Positions 43,871 to 53,457 of a stretch of 64,000 nucleotides of DNA are shown here, piece after piece. The notes under the pieces are model-generated. The model was not told the origin of the DNA. It saw nothing but the letters and a program-made list of their open reading frames with translations, and did no database searches. Each line of letters starts with the position of its first letter. Position 1 is the stretch's first letter. The stretch comes from Lactobacillaceae bacterium AF64-9pH9TA (GTDB lineage: Bacteria > Bacillota > Bacilli > Lactobacillales > Lactobacillaceae), in NCBI GenBank assembly GCA_027681045.1, contig JAQDCK010000003.1, positions 6,324-70,323 of the forward strand, written 5' to 3'. Made by a program: the position numbers and the translations under genes.

Positions 43871-44695
43871 TTACAGTTTGTCTTTCAGCTGCAGGTACTC
43901 ATTAAGCAAGTCATCGTATTCGTGCAGGTTGAGCACGCTGTGGACCCGTTTCACGTCCCAAGGCTTGACCGTCTGGGTGCGGAAGTAAGGGAAGAAGCGG
44001 AAGCTGGTGGTAAAGTGCTGGATGACCGTGTCGTCCTGGAGGGCGTATTGCTCATTGTACTTGCGTGGGGCAATCCGCTTTTCCTTGGCTAATTTGTTGA
44101 TGGCCGTCTGGTCAGGCAGGAACATCTTCTGGACCTGCATCAAGTGGCGGACCCGTTTAAAGAGGCCGGTCCGCTTGATTTCCGGCATATTCAAAAGGAG
44201 GACCCCGGAATTCAAGTAGTCAAAAAGCTTCTTTTGATTGTGGAAGAAGAAGCGGCCGAAGTAGTCCAGGACCCCGACCAGTTCTGTTCCGGTCAAGTCC
44301 TGGGTATAGAACTGGTCAACTGGCCGGCGGATGATTACGTCATCATCCAGGTAGAGGATGCGGTCGGGAATCTGCGGCAGTTCGTCGGCAAAAAGCCGGA
44401 GCATGGCGTATGGGGTGAAGCGGGTGCCCATATTGGCCGTCGGCGGTTCCTTGATGAAGTTTTCGGTGCAGTCGATCAGCTCCAGGCTGCTGTTGGGGTT
44501 GTCAGCCACGATGTAAGAGCGGATGAAGTCGGCCGCGTGCTGGCTGAAGGGCTTGAAGGACCTAGATTTGCTCTTGGCCCTCATGGTCAGGATGTAGACG
44601 TGAACCTCTTCGCCGCGTTCGGCTTTGAGCAGAGATAAGACGGCAATCAGCACGCCTCTTTCAGCGTTGTGGTCACCGCAAAAAAGAAAGTTCAT
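43871..44695 (-). CDS. Glycosyltransferase family 8
   Basis: 274 residues of the GT8 fold, which transfers sugars from UDP-sugars with retention. The metal-binding DXD-type motif is LYLDDDV, then LNSGVLLLNM and DQTAIN as in GT8 enzymes. It begins MNFLFCGDHNAERG. The ATG at 44695 follows AGGAGG. It lies between two acyltransferases. The acceptor is unknown; a glycolipid or teichoic-acid anchor is plausible. Confidence 0.88.
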   Translation of the reverse strand: MNFLFCGDHNAERGVLIAVLSLLKAERGEEVHVYILTMRAKSKSRSFKPFSQHAADFIRSYIVADNPNSSLELIDCTENFIKEPPTANMGTRFTPYAMLRLFADELPQIPDRILYLDDDVIIRRPVDQFYTQDLTGTELVGVLDYFGRFFFHNQKKLFDYLNSGVLLLNMPEIKRTGLFKRVRHLMQVQKMFLPDQTAINKLAKEKRIAPRKYNEQYALQDDTVIQHFTTSFRFFPYFRTQTVKPWDVKRVHSVLNLHEYDDLLNEYLQLKDKL

Positions 44696-44723
44696 GGTTT
44701 TTGCCTCCTTAGTAGAAGAAGTC

Positions 44724-45500
44724 CTAGTTCTTACTGTCAATTTTAACATACGAGCAATATTCGCAAGTGCTCAGTTTTGCCCGCTCCCGCATGCTTTTGG
44801 CGATTTCACCGTGCAGCTTTTCCTGAGCCGCCTTCTTACCCAGCTTCTCGTCCGGGTAAAAGGGGCCGTCGATGTAGACCGTGATTTTTGGCCGCTTGCG
44901 CCAGCGGCAGGGCTGGTAGGTGGTCGTCATGGCAAAAGCCGGGGCCTTCAGGCTGACCGGGAAGTTGAAGCTGGTCGCCGGGAAGGGGCGGATCTTGGTG
45001 TAGTAGGGCCAAAGATGGGCTTCCGGGTAGATGATGATGGCCGCCTGCTTTTCTTCATAGGCGTATTTAACGTCCTTGAGCAGGCGGATGGACTGCTTGA
45101 TGTTTTTCCCAACTGGCAGGGCAGCTGCCGGAATCACGTACTTGCCTAAAAAAGGAATCCCCCAGTTGGCCTGGGCGGCCAGGGCATAGTAGCGGTAGGG
45201 GTTGACGATGGTCATGGGGGTGAAGGGGTCACCCAGCATCTGGGTGTGGTTGCCGTAGACAAAATAGCCCTGCTTTTTAAAGGGGCGCAATTTTTCCTTG
45301 CCTTTGACTTTAACTAGTAAGAAGAGGCGGGAGTAGAGCCAGGCAAAGGCGCAGGCCAGGCTGCGGACCAGGCCGTTCCAGAATTGCCAAGCTGCCCCTT
45401 TCCGGAAGACCTGGTAGTCATCTGGGAGCTGGAAGTCCTGCTGGGCGGAACTGACCAGGTCCTCGCTTTCGCTATGGTAGTAGTAAGTTTTTTTACTCAT
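44724..45500 (-). CDS. PlsC-like acyltransferase with HX5D spacing
   Basis: 258 residues. The catalytic region reads NHTQMLGD, with five rather than four residues between His and Asp, and motif III is YPEAHLWPYY. One hydrophobic segment (about 45-65) precedes the motif. It is distantly related to the 42906 gene. ATG at 45500 is chosen over a TTG one codon earlier. It is upstream of the GT8 gene in the same direction, 28 bp apart. Confidence 0.78.
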   Translation of the reverse strand: MSKKTYYYHSESEDLVSSAQQDFQLPDDYQVFRKGAAWQFWNGLVRSLACAFAWLYSRLFLLVKVKGKEKLRPFKKQGYFVYGNHTQMLGDPFTPMTIVNPYRYYALAAQANWGIPFLGKYVIPAAALPVGKNIKQSIRLLKDVKYAYEEKQAAIIIYPEAHLWPYYTKIRPFPATSFNFPVSLKAPAFAMTTTYQPCRWRKRPKITVYIDGPFYPDEKLGKKAAQEKLHGEIAKSMRERAKLSTCEYCSYVKIDSKN

Positions 45501-45524
45501 CAAAAGTCCCCGTTTGCTGTAAAA

Positions 45525-45551
45525 TAAAAAAGCACTGCGAGCGCAGTGCTT
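45525..45551 (-). terminator. Terminator of tRNA-Lys
   Basis: AGCACTGC and GCAGTGCT close a 4-nt loop and six Ts follow on the minus strand. Confidence 0.88.
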
Positions 45552-45559
45552 AGGGATGA

Positions 45560-45632
45560 TGGGTCGTCAGGGGATCGAACCCTGGACACCCGGATTAAGA
45601 GTCCGGTGCTCTGCCAGCTGAGCTAACGACCC
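45560..45632 (-). tRNA. tRNA-Lys (anticodon CTT)
   Basis: A 73-nt cloverleaf: acceptor GGGTCGT/ACGACCC with discriminator A, D-arm AGCTCAGCTGGCAGAGC, anticodon stem CCGGA/TCCGG with loop CTCTTAA, and T-arm with GGTTCGATCC. CCA is not encoded. It stands alone before a terminator. Confidence 0.97.
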
Positions 45633-45758
45633 GTGTCAACTAACACTTTTATTATGCCATAAATTTTAGTAAAAGCAATCTTCTTTTTTACATTAATTGT
45701 AATTTTTTTAATTTCGCGGGCAAATCAAGTATAATAGTCACAGTGAAGGAGGTTCATA

Positions 45759-46487
45759 ATGCCTAAAAAAATTCTCGTCGTTGATGACGAAAAACCGATT
45801 TCCGATATCATCAAGTTCAACTTGACCAAAGAGGGTTTTGATGTAGAGACCGCTTATGACGGCGAGGAAGCTGTCGAGAAGGTTGAAGAATACAACCCTG
45901 ACTTAATGATTTTAGACTTAATGCTTCCGAAGAAAGACGGGCTGGAAGTAGCCCGGGAGGTCCGCCAGACCCATGACATGCCGATCATCATGGTTACTGC
46001 CAAGGGCGGTGAGATCGACAAGGTACTCGGCCTGGAAATGGGGGCGGACGACTACGTAACCAAGCCTTTCTCCAACCGTGAGCTGGTGGCCCGGGTCAAG
46101 GCCAATTTGCGCCGCCGGGACATCGTCAAGAAGGCAGTGGAAGTTAACCAGCAGAAGGAAAAAGAACAGGAAAGCAATGACATCCAGATTGGCAACCTGC
46201 TGATCAAGCCGGATGCCTACCTGGTTGAAAAGAACAGGGAAAAGATCGAACTGACCCACCGGGAATTCGAGCTGCTCTACTATATGGCCCAGCACATGGA
46301 CCAGGTTATGACCAGAGAGCACCTCTTGCAGACGGTCTGGGGCTACGACTACTTTGGCGACGTCCGGACGGTTGACGTTACGGTTCACCGCTTGCGGGAA
46401 AAGATCGAGGACAACCCGGTCCGGCCGAAGATTTTGGTTACCCGGCGGGGAGTCGGCTACTTTGTCAAGCAGCAAACAGAAGAATAA
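45759..46487 (+). CDS. walR: WalR response regulator
   Basis: 242 residues of the OmpR/PhoB family, the essential WalRK (YycFG) regulator of cell-wall metabolism. The receiver has VDDEKP and the phospho-acceptor Asp in LMILDLMLP; the C-terminal winged helix ends in TRRGVGYF. First gene of the wal operon, from a promoter with TATAAT at about 45731-45736. AAGGAGG precedes the ATG. Confidence 0.96.
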   Translation: MPKKILVVDDEKPISDIIKFNLTKEGFDVETAYDGEEAVEKVEEYNPDLMILDLMLPKKDGLEVAREVRQTHDMPIIMVTAKGGEIDKVLGLEMGADDYVTKPFSNRELVARVKANLRRRDIVKKAVEVNQQKEKEQESNDIQIGNLLIKPDAYLVEKNREKIELTHREFELLYYMAQHMDQVMTREHLLQTVWGYDYFGDVRTVDVTVHRLREKIEDNPVRPKILVTRRGVGYFVKQQTEE

Positions 46488-46492
46488 TTTGG

Positions 46493-46519
46493 GAGCCACT
46501 GCTTGAGGTGGCTTTCTTT
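46493..46519 (+). promoter_or_regulatory. Hairpin between walR and walK
   Basis: GAGCCAC and GTGGCTT form a stem with a T-rich tail. The 3' arm holds GAGGTGG, a possible ribosome site for a GTG start of walK at 46522, so it could tune walK translation or cause partial termination. Confidence 0.5.
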
Positions 46520-46533
46520 ATGTGGATGGATTA

Positions 46534-48429
46534 ATGAAGAAAGATAAAAAAGCACGCAAAGAGAAAGTAAAGAAAGGGAAGACCAACCTGCTTAAGCGCG
46601 CCGTCAGCTCGATTCAGACCAAGATCGCCCTTATCTTCATGCTCCTTTTGCTGGCGACGATTGAAATCATCGGGGCCTACTTTACCCGGCAGATGGAACA
46701 GACCAGCATCAACAACTTTCAAACCACGATTCAACTGCAGTCGATCGTGACCGACCAGCTGACCAACCAGCTGGTCAAGAACGGCAAGAGCGCTGACCGG
46801 AAGATAAACCAGATCATCACTGACTACAGCAACGACGCGATTTCTGAAATTCAGGTCGTGGACAGCAAGAACGTGATCCGGGCCGTGTCTAACTTAAATG
46901 ACAAGAATCGGGTGGGGCAATTGTCCAATAATGGCGATATCCGTGAAGTGATCAACTCCGGCCAGCAGAAGACTCAGGTCACCCGTGACCAGAAGGGCAG
47001 CTTCATGGTCCAGATCGTGCCTCTGACCAGCGGAACCAACATCGTCGGGGCAGTTTACGTCCGGGCCAGCATGGCTGATGTCTTTAACAACTTGCGCAAT
47101 GTCTCAATGATGTTCTTGACGGCCTCGCTTATTGCCGTAATCGTGGCGGCGATTGCCTCCATATTTATTTCCCGGGCAATAACCCGGCCGATTGAAGAGC
47201 TCCGCCAGCAGGCCATCCAGGTGGCTGACGGGGACTATTCAACCCAGGTCAAGATCTACTCTAATGACGAACTGGGCCAGCTGGGAGCGGCCTTCAACAC
47301 CCTCTCAGCCAAGATCGAGCGGTCCAATGAGCAGTCAGAATCTGAGCGCCGCCGGCTGGACAGCGTCTTGTCCCACATGACCGACGGGGTGATCGCGACC
47401 GACCGGCATGGGAACGTGTCGATCATGAACCAGATGGCCCAGGACTTCCTGGACATCAAGGCCGAAGACGCGATCAACAAGCCGATTTCCCAAGTTTTAG
47501 GCCTGGGGGAGGACTACACTTCCCAGGACTTGATTTCCAACCAAAGCGACATGCAGGTTACGGTCAATGCCGGCACGGATGATGAAATGATCCTGCATGC
47601 CAGCTTTACCTTGATCAAGCGGGTTACGGGCTTTGTTTCCGGGGCCGTCTGCGTTTTGCACGACGTGACTGAGCAGATCAAGAACGAAGATGAGCAGCGG
47701 CAGTTTGTTTCTAATGTTTCCCATGAATTGCGGACTCCTTTGACCAGTGTCCGGGCTTATATCGAAGCCTTGAATGAAGGGGCCTGGAAGGATCCGGAGA
47801 TTGCTCCCCAGTTTTTGGATGTGACGCAAAAGGAAACTGAGCGGATGATCCGGATGGTCAACGACCTCCTGGTTTTGTCCAGAATGGACCGGGGAGCCAC
47901 CAAGATGGAACCGGAATGGGTTAACTTTACCGACTTTGTCTCCCACCTGCTCAACCGCTTCGATATGATTGTCGAACATGACCAGGGCGAGGCCCAGAGC
48001 GATACCAAGGAATACGTGATCAAGCGGGACCTGGGCAACCAGGCCCTTTGGGTGGAAATCGACACTGACCAAATGATGCGGGTGATCGACAACATCATGA
48101 ACAACGCTATCAAGTACTCCCCTGACGGGGGGACCATCACGGTCCGCCTGACCCAGAACCAGAACCAGATCCTGCTCAGCATCAGCGACCAGGGCCTGGG
48201 GATTCCAAGGAAGGATCTGGGCAAGATCTTTGACCGCTTCTACCGGGCAGACAAGGCCCGGTCCCGGGCCCAAGGCGGGACCGGTTTGGGCCTGGCCATC
48301 GCCAAGGAAATCGTGATGGCCCATGGCGGCCAGATCTGGGCGGACAGCCGGGAAGGACACGGGTCAACCTTCTATATTGCCCTGCCTTACGAACCAATGG
48401 ATGAGGAGGATGAATGGGATGAAGTTTAA
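46534..48429 (+). CDS. walK: WalK sensor histidine kinase
   Basis: About 631 residues: basic N-terminus, membrane helix (about 30-50), an extracellular PAS-like sensor domain, second helix (about 195-215), HAMP, PAS, then the kinase with SHELRTPL (phospho-His) and ATP-binding NAIKYS, DQGLGIP and GGTGLGL boxes. It phosphorylates WalR to match wall hydrolase activity to growth. ATG 46534 with GGATGG is used, though a GTG at 46522 is equally possible. Overlaps walH by 11 bp. Confidence 0.96.
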   Translation: MKKDKKARKEKVKKGKTNLLKRAVSSIQTKIALIFMLLLLATIEIIGAYFTRQMEQTSINNFQTTIQLQSIVTDQLTNQLVKNGKSADRKINQIITDYSNDAISEIQVVDSKNVIRAVSNLNDKNRVGQLSNNGDIREVINSGQQKTQVTRDQKGSFMVQIVPLTSGTNIVGAVYVRASMADVFNNLRNVSMMFLTASLIAVIVAAIASIFISRAITRPIEELRQQAIQVADGDYSTQVKIYSNDELGQLGAAFNTLSAKIERSNEQSESERRRLDSVLSHMTDGVIATDRHGNVSIMNQMAQDFLDIKAEDAINKPISQVLGLGEDYTSQDLISNQSDMQVTVNAGTDDEMILHASFTLIKRVTGFVSGAVCVLHDVTEQIKNEDEQRQFVSNVSHELRTPLTSVRAYIEALNEGAWKDPEIAPQFLDVTQKETERMIRMVNDLLVLSRMDRGATKMEPEWVNFTDFVSHLLNRFDMIVEHDQGEAQSDTKEYVIKRDLGNQALWVEIDTDQMMRVIDNIMNNAIKYSPDGGTITVRLTQNQNQILLSISDQGLGIPRKDLGKIFDRFYRADKARSRAQGGTGLGLAIAKEIVMAHGGQIWADSREGHGSTFYIALPYEPMDEEDEWDEV

Positions 48430-49975
48430 ATTCAAGTTCAAATTCAATGATTTTCTCCTCCACCTGACGACCTTGACCGTGATTCTGATCTCGATCGGCC
48501 TCTGGGTCACGGTGATGACCAGTGACCAGCGCTTCAGCCGGATCAGCAATGAATCATCCTCCCAGAGCTCGGCTTCTTTGTCGACCCACTACCGGAATGT
48601 CCAGTCTTTTTACGCTCCGGGCCAGACCTATGTCTTTCAAAACGGGGTCCGCTACCAGGTTCATGACGCCAAGCGGAACCTGCCTCTGAAGTTCGTCCAG
48701 TACCTGGAAAAGGTCAAGCTGGGGACGATCGAGAAAATGTCAACCACGGCCAGTGATTATGAGAAACTGCTGGCTGACCAGAACTATATTATGTTTGCCT
48801 ACCCGGACCAGATCAATTTCACGGTCCTTTTAGGCAAGAAGCAGATCAATTCCAGCCTGCAGTTCAACCGGGTTTTCGTTCCGGTCAAGAGCAAGACCCG
48901 CTATCTCTATTTCGGCAATGACAGCGGCAGCCGGGTCTACCGCTTGAAGATCAAGTCTGGTTCCTTCCAGCAGCTGGCTAAGTACGTAAAGAGTGCCCAG
49001 GACAAGCAGGAGGTCAGCTTCCTGCACTTGAAGAAGCTGTACGTGCCTTTTTATTCAAAGGCAGTTAAGGTAAAAGAATACAGCTACCTGATCAGCTACC
49101 AGTCCAGCAGCTATTATGCTTCCCGGCTTTTAGGCAGCAGCTACCGCAAGACGGTGGCCAAGAACGGCCATACGGTCTACACGGCCGGCTATTCCAAGCG
49201 CCTGCAGGTGCCTAAAGAAGGCAAGAGCAGCGACCACCAGTACCTTTACCAGAGTTATCTGACCAGCCAGCAGCGGCCGGTTACCCAGCGGATGTTGGAA
49301 AGCGCTGCCTATGTCAAGCAGCTGGGCCTGGCTGAACAGGACCTCCGCTTCTTTGAAAGCAGCGGCAAGACGGTGTCCTACATCAACTATATTGAAGGCT
49401 ATCCGATTTTTGCCAACGACACTTTGGCTCAGACCAAGGTGACCATAGGGACGGAATCGGTCAGCGTGGCTTTCAGCAGCATAAACCTGCAGATCCCGAT
49501 CCCGTATGATGGCCATGTCAAGACCTTGCCGAAAACCGCGACCCTGCTGAAGGAGATGAATAGCATCGGCATCAAGGAAAGCGAAATTGAAAAAATCGCC
49601 ATCGGCTACCATATCCAGGCCGACAAGAAGCGCAGCGACTTGATCACCCTGGTGCCGACCTACTTCATCAAAGTTGGAGGCAGCTGGAACAGCCTGGCTG
49701 GCTGGAAGAAGGCCAAGGCGGAAAACACGGATTTGTTGATGGGGGGGTCAAGTTTCAGCTCTAGCAGCTACTCGTCTTCCAGCTCTTCCAGCAGTGAGTC
49801 CAGCAGTGAAGATAGCTCAAGCGCGAGTTCCAGCGTCAGCCAGGCACCGGCCAGCGGCCAGGAAGCATATTCCAGCAGCCGCAGCCAGCCAGCGGCTGAA
49901 TCAAGCTCCAGCAGCTCCAGTTCAAGTTCCGCCGTATCAGCAAGCTCTGCCAGCTCAGAGGAAGGAGAAAAGTAA
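48419..49975 (+). CDS. walH: WalH (YycH) with serine-rich tail
   Basis: 518 residues: a short cytoplasmic start with alternating KFKFKF, one membrane helix (about 13-35) and a large extracellular YycH domain. WalH and WalI modulate WalK. The last 75 or so residues are a Ser/Ala/Glu low-complexity tail, unlike most YycH proteins, and should lie outside the membrane, perhaps within the wall. ATG 48419 is nine bases after GGAGG and overlaps walK. Confidence 0.9.
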   Translation: MKFKFKFKFNDFLLHLTTLTVILISIGLWVTVMTSDQRFSRISNESSSQSSASLSTHYRNVQSFYAPGQTYVFQNGVRYQVHDAKRNLPLKFVQYLEKVKLGTIEKMSTTASDYEKLLADQNYIMFAYPDQINFTVLLGKKQINSSLQFNRVFVPVKSKTRYLYFGNDSGSRVYRLKIKSGSFQQLAKYVKSAQDKQEVSFLHLKKLYVPFYSKAVKVKEYSYLISYQSSSYYASRLLGSSYRKTVAKNGHTVYTAGYSKRLQVPKEGKSSDHQYLYQSYLTSQQRPVTQRMLESAAYVKQLGLAEQDLRFFESSGKTVSYINYIEGYPIFANDTLAQTKVTIGTESVSVAFSSINLQIPIPYDGHVKTLPKTATLLKEMNSIGIKESEIEKIAIGYHIQADKKRSDLITLVPTYFIKVGGSWNSLAGWKKAKAENTDLLMGGSSFSSSSYSSSSSSSSESSSEDSSSASSSVSQAPASGQEAYSSSRSQPAAESSSSSSSSSSAVSASSASSEEGEK

Positions 49976-50776
49976 ATGGATCATCGCAAAATTGAATGGC
50001 TTTTTCTGATCCTCTTCTGCTTAGTCGACATCTATCTCTTGATTGAGCTTTGGCGGGCCCCGGTTACCTTGACCTCATCAACCAACTCGGTGACGACCTC
50101 AACTAGCTTGAAGGCTGAAATGAAGTCAGACAATATTACGGTTCCCTCCCTGTCCAAAAAGGGAAACTCGGGCTACTACCTGGCCACTAGAAGCAAGAGC
50201 GACTTGAAGGAAGCCGCCAAGAAGCTCAGCAGCGACGTCTCCACCAGCTACGCTGAAGGGGACAAGACCCTGTACGCGACTATGAAGGCCGCGATTCCGC
50301 TGGAGCGGATGACGGTGGGCGAGTTCAAGAATGACAGCAATTACGTCCCGCATGGCAAGCAGTACGTTTATGCCAAGAACCTCTCCAACAACAGCAGCTA
50401 CGTTTACGTGCAGAAGTCCCAGTACGGGCAGGTTTACAGCAGCCTGGCCCAGCTGGTGGTCAATGTCAAGAACAAGAAGATCACGGGCTACTACCAGACC
50501 TACTTGACTGACTTGTCCAGCGTCCGCGAGCTGCAGGCAACTATCAGCCCCTGGCGGGCGGTCACCAACCTTTACACCACCCGGGAACTTGCCGACAACT
50601 CCCGGGTAATGCAGGTCAAGCTGGGCTACACCAAATTGACCGAGGTCCGGGGCAGCGTGATTTTCGTCCCGACCTGGCTGGTTTGGATCGAAAACAAGAG
50701 CAGCAAGAGCAGCAGCTTGAAGCGGGTCAACGCCTTTAGCGGCCAGCTTTTGCAAAACAGTACATTGGACGATTAA
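49976..50776 (+). CDS. walI: WalI (YycI)
   Basis: 266 residues with an N-terminal membrane helix (about 8-25) and an extracellular YycI domain, which in relatives packs with WalH and WalK in the membrane. The ATG abuts the walH stop, implying coupled translation; GAAGGAG lies within the end of walH. Confidence 0.9.
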   Translation: MDHRKIEWLFLILFCLVDIYLLIELWRAPVTLTSSTNSVTTSTSLKAEMKSDNITVPSLSKKGNSGYYLATRSKSDLKEAAKKLSSDVSTSYAEGDKTLYATMKAAIPLERMTVGEFKNDSNYVPHGKQYVYAKNLSNNSSYVYVQKSQYGQVYSSLAQLVVNVKNKKITGYYQTYLTDLSSVRELQATISPWRAVTNLYTTRELADNSRVMQVKLGYTKLTEVRGSVIFVPTWLVWIENKSSKSSSLKRVNAFSGQLLQNSTLDD

Positions 50777-50794
50777 GGGCAGGAAGGAAAAGAT

Positions 50795-51592
50795 TTGCAA
50801 TTCGCGGTATTATCGAGCGGATCAGCGGGCAACTGCAGCCTGCTGATGACTGACCAGCACAAGATTTTGATGGACGCCGGCCTTTCAGGCAAGAAGACCA
50901 AGGAACTTTTAGCTAAGGTAGGCGTGGCAATCGAGGACCTGGACATGGTCTTTTTAAGCCATGACCACGGCGACCACAGCGGGGGGATGGGGGTCCTTAT
51001 GCGCCGCTATCCCCAGCTGAATGCCTTCAGCAACACAGGCACCTGGAAGTATTTGGAGGAGACCGGGAAGATCGGCCGCCTGCCGGAAGACCAGATCAAT
51101 GTGATTGAGCCAGGCCAGACCAAGTGCTATGGGGACTTGGAAGTGACGGCTTTTGCCACCAGCCATGACGCGGCCCAGCCCCAGTACTACGTTTTTTCCA
51201 GCGGGGGCAAGCGCCTGGCCTGCCTGACGGACACGGGCTACGTGTCTGAAGAAGTCGAATATGAGATTCAAGACGCGGATGCCTATCTACTCGAGTTCAA
51301 CTATGACGACCTGATGCTGAGAAGCGGCCCCTATCCCTGGAGCCTGCAGCAGCGTGTCCGGTCAGATCACGGCCACCTGTCAAACGAGCAGGCGGCTGAG
51401 ACTCTGGCCAGGGTTATCAGTTCTAAGACTAAGCATGTTTTCATGGCTCACCGCAGCCAGCAGAACAATTTGAATTATTTGGCCCGGGACATGGCTGAGC
51501 AGGTTCTAGCGGAGAAAGACGCCGACGTGGCCAGTGACCTGGAATTGCACGATACCGAGCCGATGACGCCGAGTTCTTTAATTAATTTATAA
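50795..51592 (+). CDS. walJ: WalJ (YycJ) MBL-fold hydrolase
   Basis: 265 residues of the metallo-beta-lactamase fold. The metal motif is SHDHGDH and later His/Asp ligands occur in FATSHDA and DTGY. YycJ proteins are thought to be DNA exonucleases linked to repair. It starts with TTG at 50795 after AAGGAAA. It is the last of the wal genes before htrA. Confidence 0.9.
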   Translation: MQFAVLSSGSAGNCSLLMTDQHKILMDAGLSGKKTKELLAKVGVAIEDLDMVFLSHDHGDHSGGMGVLMRRYPQLNAFSNTGTWKYLEETGKIGRLPEDQINVIEPGQTKCYGDLEVTAFATSHDAAQPQYYVFSSGGKRLACLTDTGYVSEEVEYEIQDADAYLLEFNYDDLMLRSGPYPWSLQQRVRSDHGHLSNEQAAETLARVISSKTKHVFMAHRSQQNNLNYLARDMAEQVLAEKDADVASDLELHDTEPMTPSSLINL

Positions 51593-51682
51593 TACAGAGG
51601 CTTTAAAGCTTTTAATACCTTTTGTTCATATATACTTCAAAAAGCTTGGATATGATAATGACAACGATAAGGAGTGACAACC

Positions 51683-52966
51683 ATGTCTGAAGAACAAGAT
51701 AAGCAAAGAAACACGCACAAGAAGGAAAATAACCGTTTGTTAACTAAAGCGGCCATCATTGGGGTCGTTGCCGGTCTTTTGGGCGGGGGGATTGCTTACG
51801 GCGGCTTGTCAGCAGCCAATTTGAACAGCAATTCTTCATCATCCACGGCCAGCTCAAGTAGCAGCAACACTGGTGAAACCGGGGCAGTGACGACTTCATC
51901 CAGCGGCACGACCAAGGTCAACAAGTCCACGACTACCAGCGGGACGATGACTTCCGCTTACAAGAAGGTTCAGAACGCGGTTGTTTCAGTCTTGAACTAC
52001 AAGTACACTTCCAGTTCATCATCAAGTTCTGACATCTACAGCTTGTTTGGCTATGGTGACTCGGACAGTTCAGACTCATCCAGCTCCAAGAAGTCTTTGA
52101 ATTTGTACTCTGAAGGTTCCGGGGTCATCTACACGACGGCAAACGGCAAGGGCTACATCGTCACTAACAACCACGTTATTTCCGGGGCAGCCAAGGTGAA
52201 GGTCATCCTGGCTTCTGGGAAGACGATTTCCGCTAAGGTTGTTGGCAAGGACGCAACTAGTGACTTGGCAGTTCTGTCAATCGACTCCAAGTATGTAACC
52301 CAGACCGCTTCATTTGGTGACTCCAGCAACCTGCAGTCCGGGCAGACGGTGATTGCCATCGGTTCACCAGAAGGGTCTGAATACGCGTCTACGGTAACGC
52401 AAGGGATCATTTCCTCACCAAGCCGGACGATCACTTACAACTCCAATCAGATGACGGTCATCCAGACTGACGCGGCCATCAACTCCGGTAACTCTGGTGG
52501 TGCCCTGGTCAACTCTGACGGTCAGGTTATCGGGATCAACTCCATGAAGCTGTCCAGCTCCAGCAGTGGTGACTCAGTTGAAGGGATGGGCTTCGCGATC
52601 CCTTCAAACGAAGTTGTGACGATTGTCAACCAATTGGTCAAGAAGGGGAAGATCACCCGGCCGCAACTGGGCATCAAGGTTGTGGCGATTGCTGAACTGA
52701 ACAGCTACTACAAGAAGCAGCTGGGCATTTCAACCAGTCTGAAGAAGGGCCTGTACGTGGCCAGCGTAACTTCAGGCAGCGCGGCAGCCAGTGCCGGGAT
52801 TAAGAAGGGTGACGTGATTACGGCTGCTGAAGGCAAGACGGTCAACGACGTAGCCACCCTGCACAGCATCCTGTACAGCCACAATGTTGGCGACAAGGTC
52901 AAGATTACGGTCAACCGGAACGGCAAGACTATGACCTTCACGGTAACCCTGCAGGCAAGCAACTAA
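51683..52966 (+). CDS. htrA: HtrA serine protease
   Basis: 427 residues: cytoplasmic start, one membrane helix (about 22-45), a Ser/Thr-rich linker, a trypsin-like domain with His in TNNHVI, Asp in TSDLAV and Ser in GNSGGAL, and one PDZ domain at the end. It degrades misfolded exported proteins at the cell surface. A Ser-rich insert lies near residues 110-140, before the catalytic His. ATG 51683 follows AAGGAG. Confidence 0.95.
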   Translation: MSEEQDKQRNTHKKENNRLLTKAAIIGVVAGLLGGGIAYGGLSAANLNSNSSSSTASSSSSNTGETGAVTTSSSGTTKVNKSTTTSGTMTSAYKKVQNAVVSVLNYKYTSSSSSSSDIYSLFGYGDSDSSDSSSSKKSLNLYSEGSGVIYTTANGKGYIVTNNHVISGAAKVKVILASGKTISAKVVGKDATSDLAVLSIDSKYVTQTASFGDSSNLQSGQTVIAIGSPEGSEYASTVTQGIISSPSRTITYNSNQMTVIQTDAAINSGNSGGALVNSDGQVIGINSMKLSSSSSGDSVEGMGFAIPSNEVVTIVNQLVKKGKITRPQLGIKVVAIAELNSYYKKQLGISTSLKKGLYVASVTSGSAAASAGIKKGDVITAAEGKTVNDVATLHSILYSHNVGDKVKITVNRNGKTMTFTVTLQASN

Positions 52967-52979
52967 TTTAAGAACAAAT

Positions 52980-53013
52980 AATCCAGTGGATCAGCAGATC
53001 TGCTGGATTTTTT
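52980..53013 (+). terminator. Terminator of htrA
   Basis: AATCCAG and CTGGATT flank an inner CAGCAGATCTGCTG repeat and TTTTTT follows. Confidence 0.8.
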
Positions 53014-53094
53014 GCTTCTTCCAAAACAAAAACAGGGTAAAAGACAGGTAAAGTTCGGATATATTTCTTGTCAAGGAAAATTTTTCAAGAGACT

Positions 53095-53432
53095 TTATCC
53101 CCAATCCTGTGGAAAAGACTGTGAATTGTGTAAAAAATGGGGTAAAAATCGCTAAAAAAACTGTGGATAAGCTGTGGATTGTGTGTAAGTTCCACGGGTA
53201 AAAGTCATGTTAAAACGTCTGTTCAAGGCGGCAGGCCGGGCTTTTTGGCTGATTGTTTGTGAAAAGGTCCAGTCCACAGGTGCTTTGTGGAATGGTTACA
53301 CGGGATTTTAGAAATTTTTTGGCAAAAAGCTAGACCTAGATAGAATTTTGCTCTAGTCCACTAGATCTAGAAAAAGACTTTCCACAGCTGTGGAAAAAGG
53401 CGGTTGATAAACTGTTAATTGTGGGGATAGAA
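53095..53432. promoter_or_regulatory. Cluster of DnaA-box-like sequences upstream of rlmH
   Basis: The 490-bp spacer has no gene. It holds a perfect DnaA box (TGTGGATAA, 53162-53170), one-mismatch copies (TTATCCCCA 53095; TGTGGAAAA 53108 and about 53390) and weaker ones (TGTGGATTG 53173; TTTCCACAG 53379; a TGTGGGGAT near 53421). AT-rich runs lie between. It may bind DnaA, as an origin part, a titration site or an rlmH operator. Confidence 0.55.
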
Positions 53433-53457
53433 GCAAAAATGGTAAAATAGGGGCATT

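Noticed and set aside
43390..43905. Plus-strand 171-codon frame
   Set aside because: Antisense to the acyltransferase gene, no ribosome site and no family pattern.
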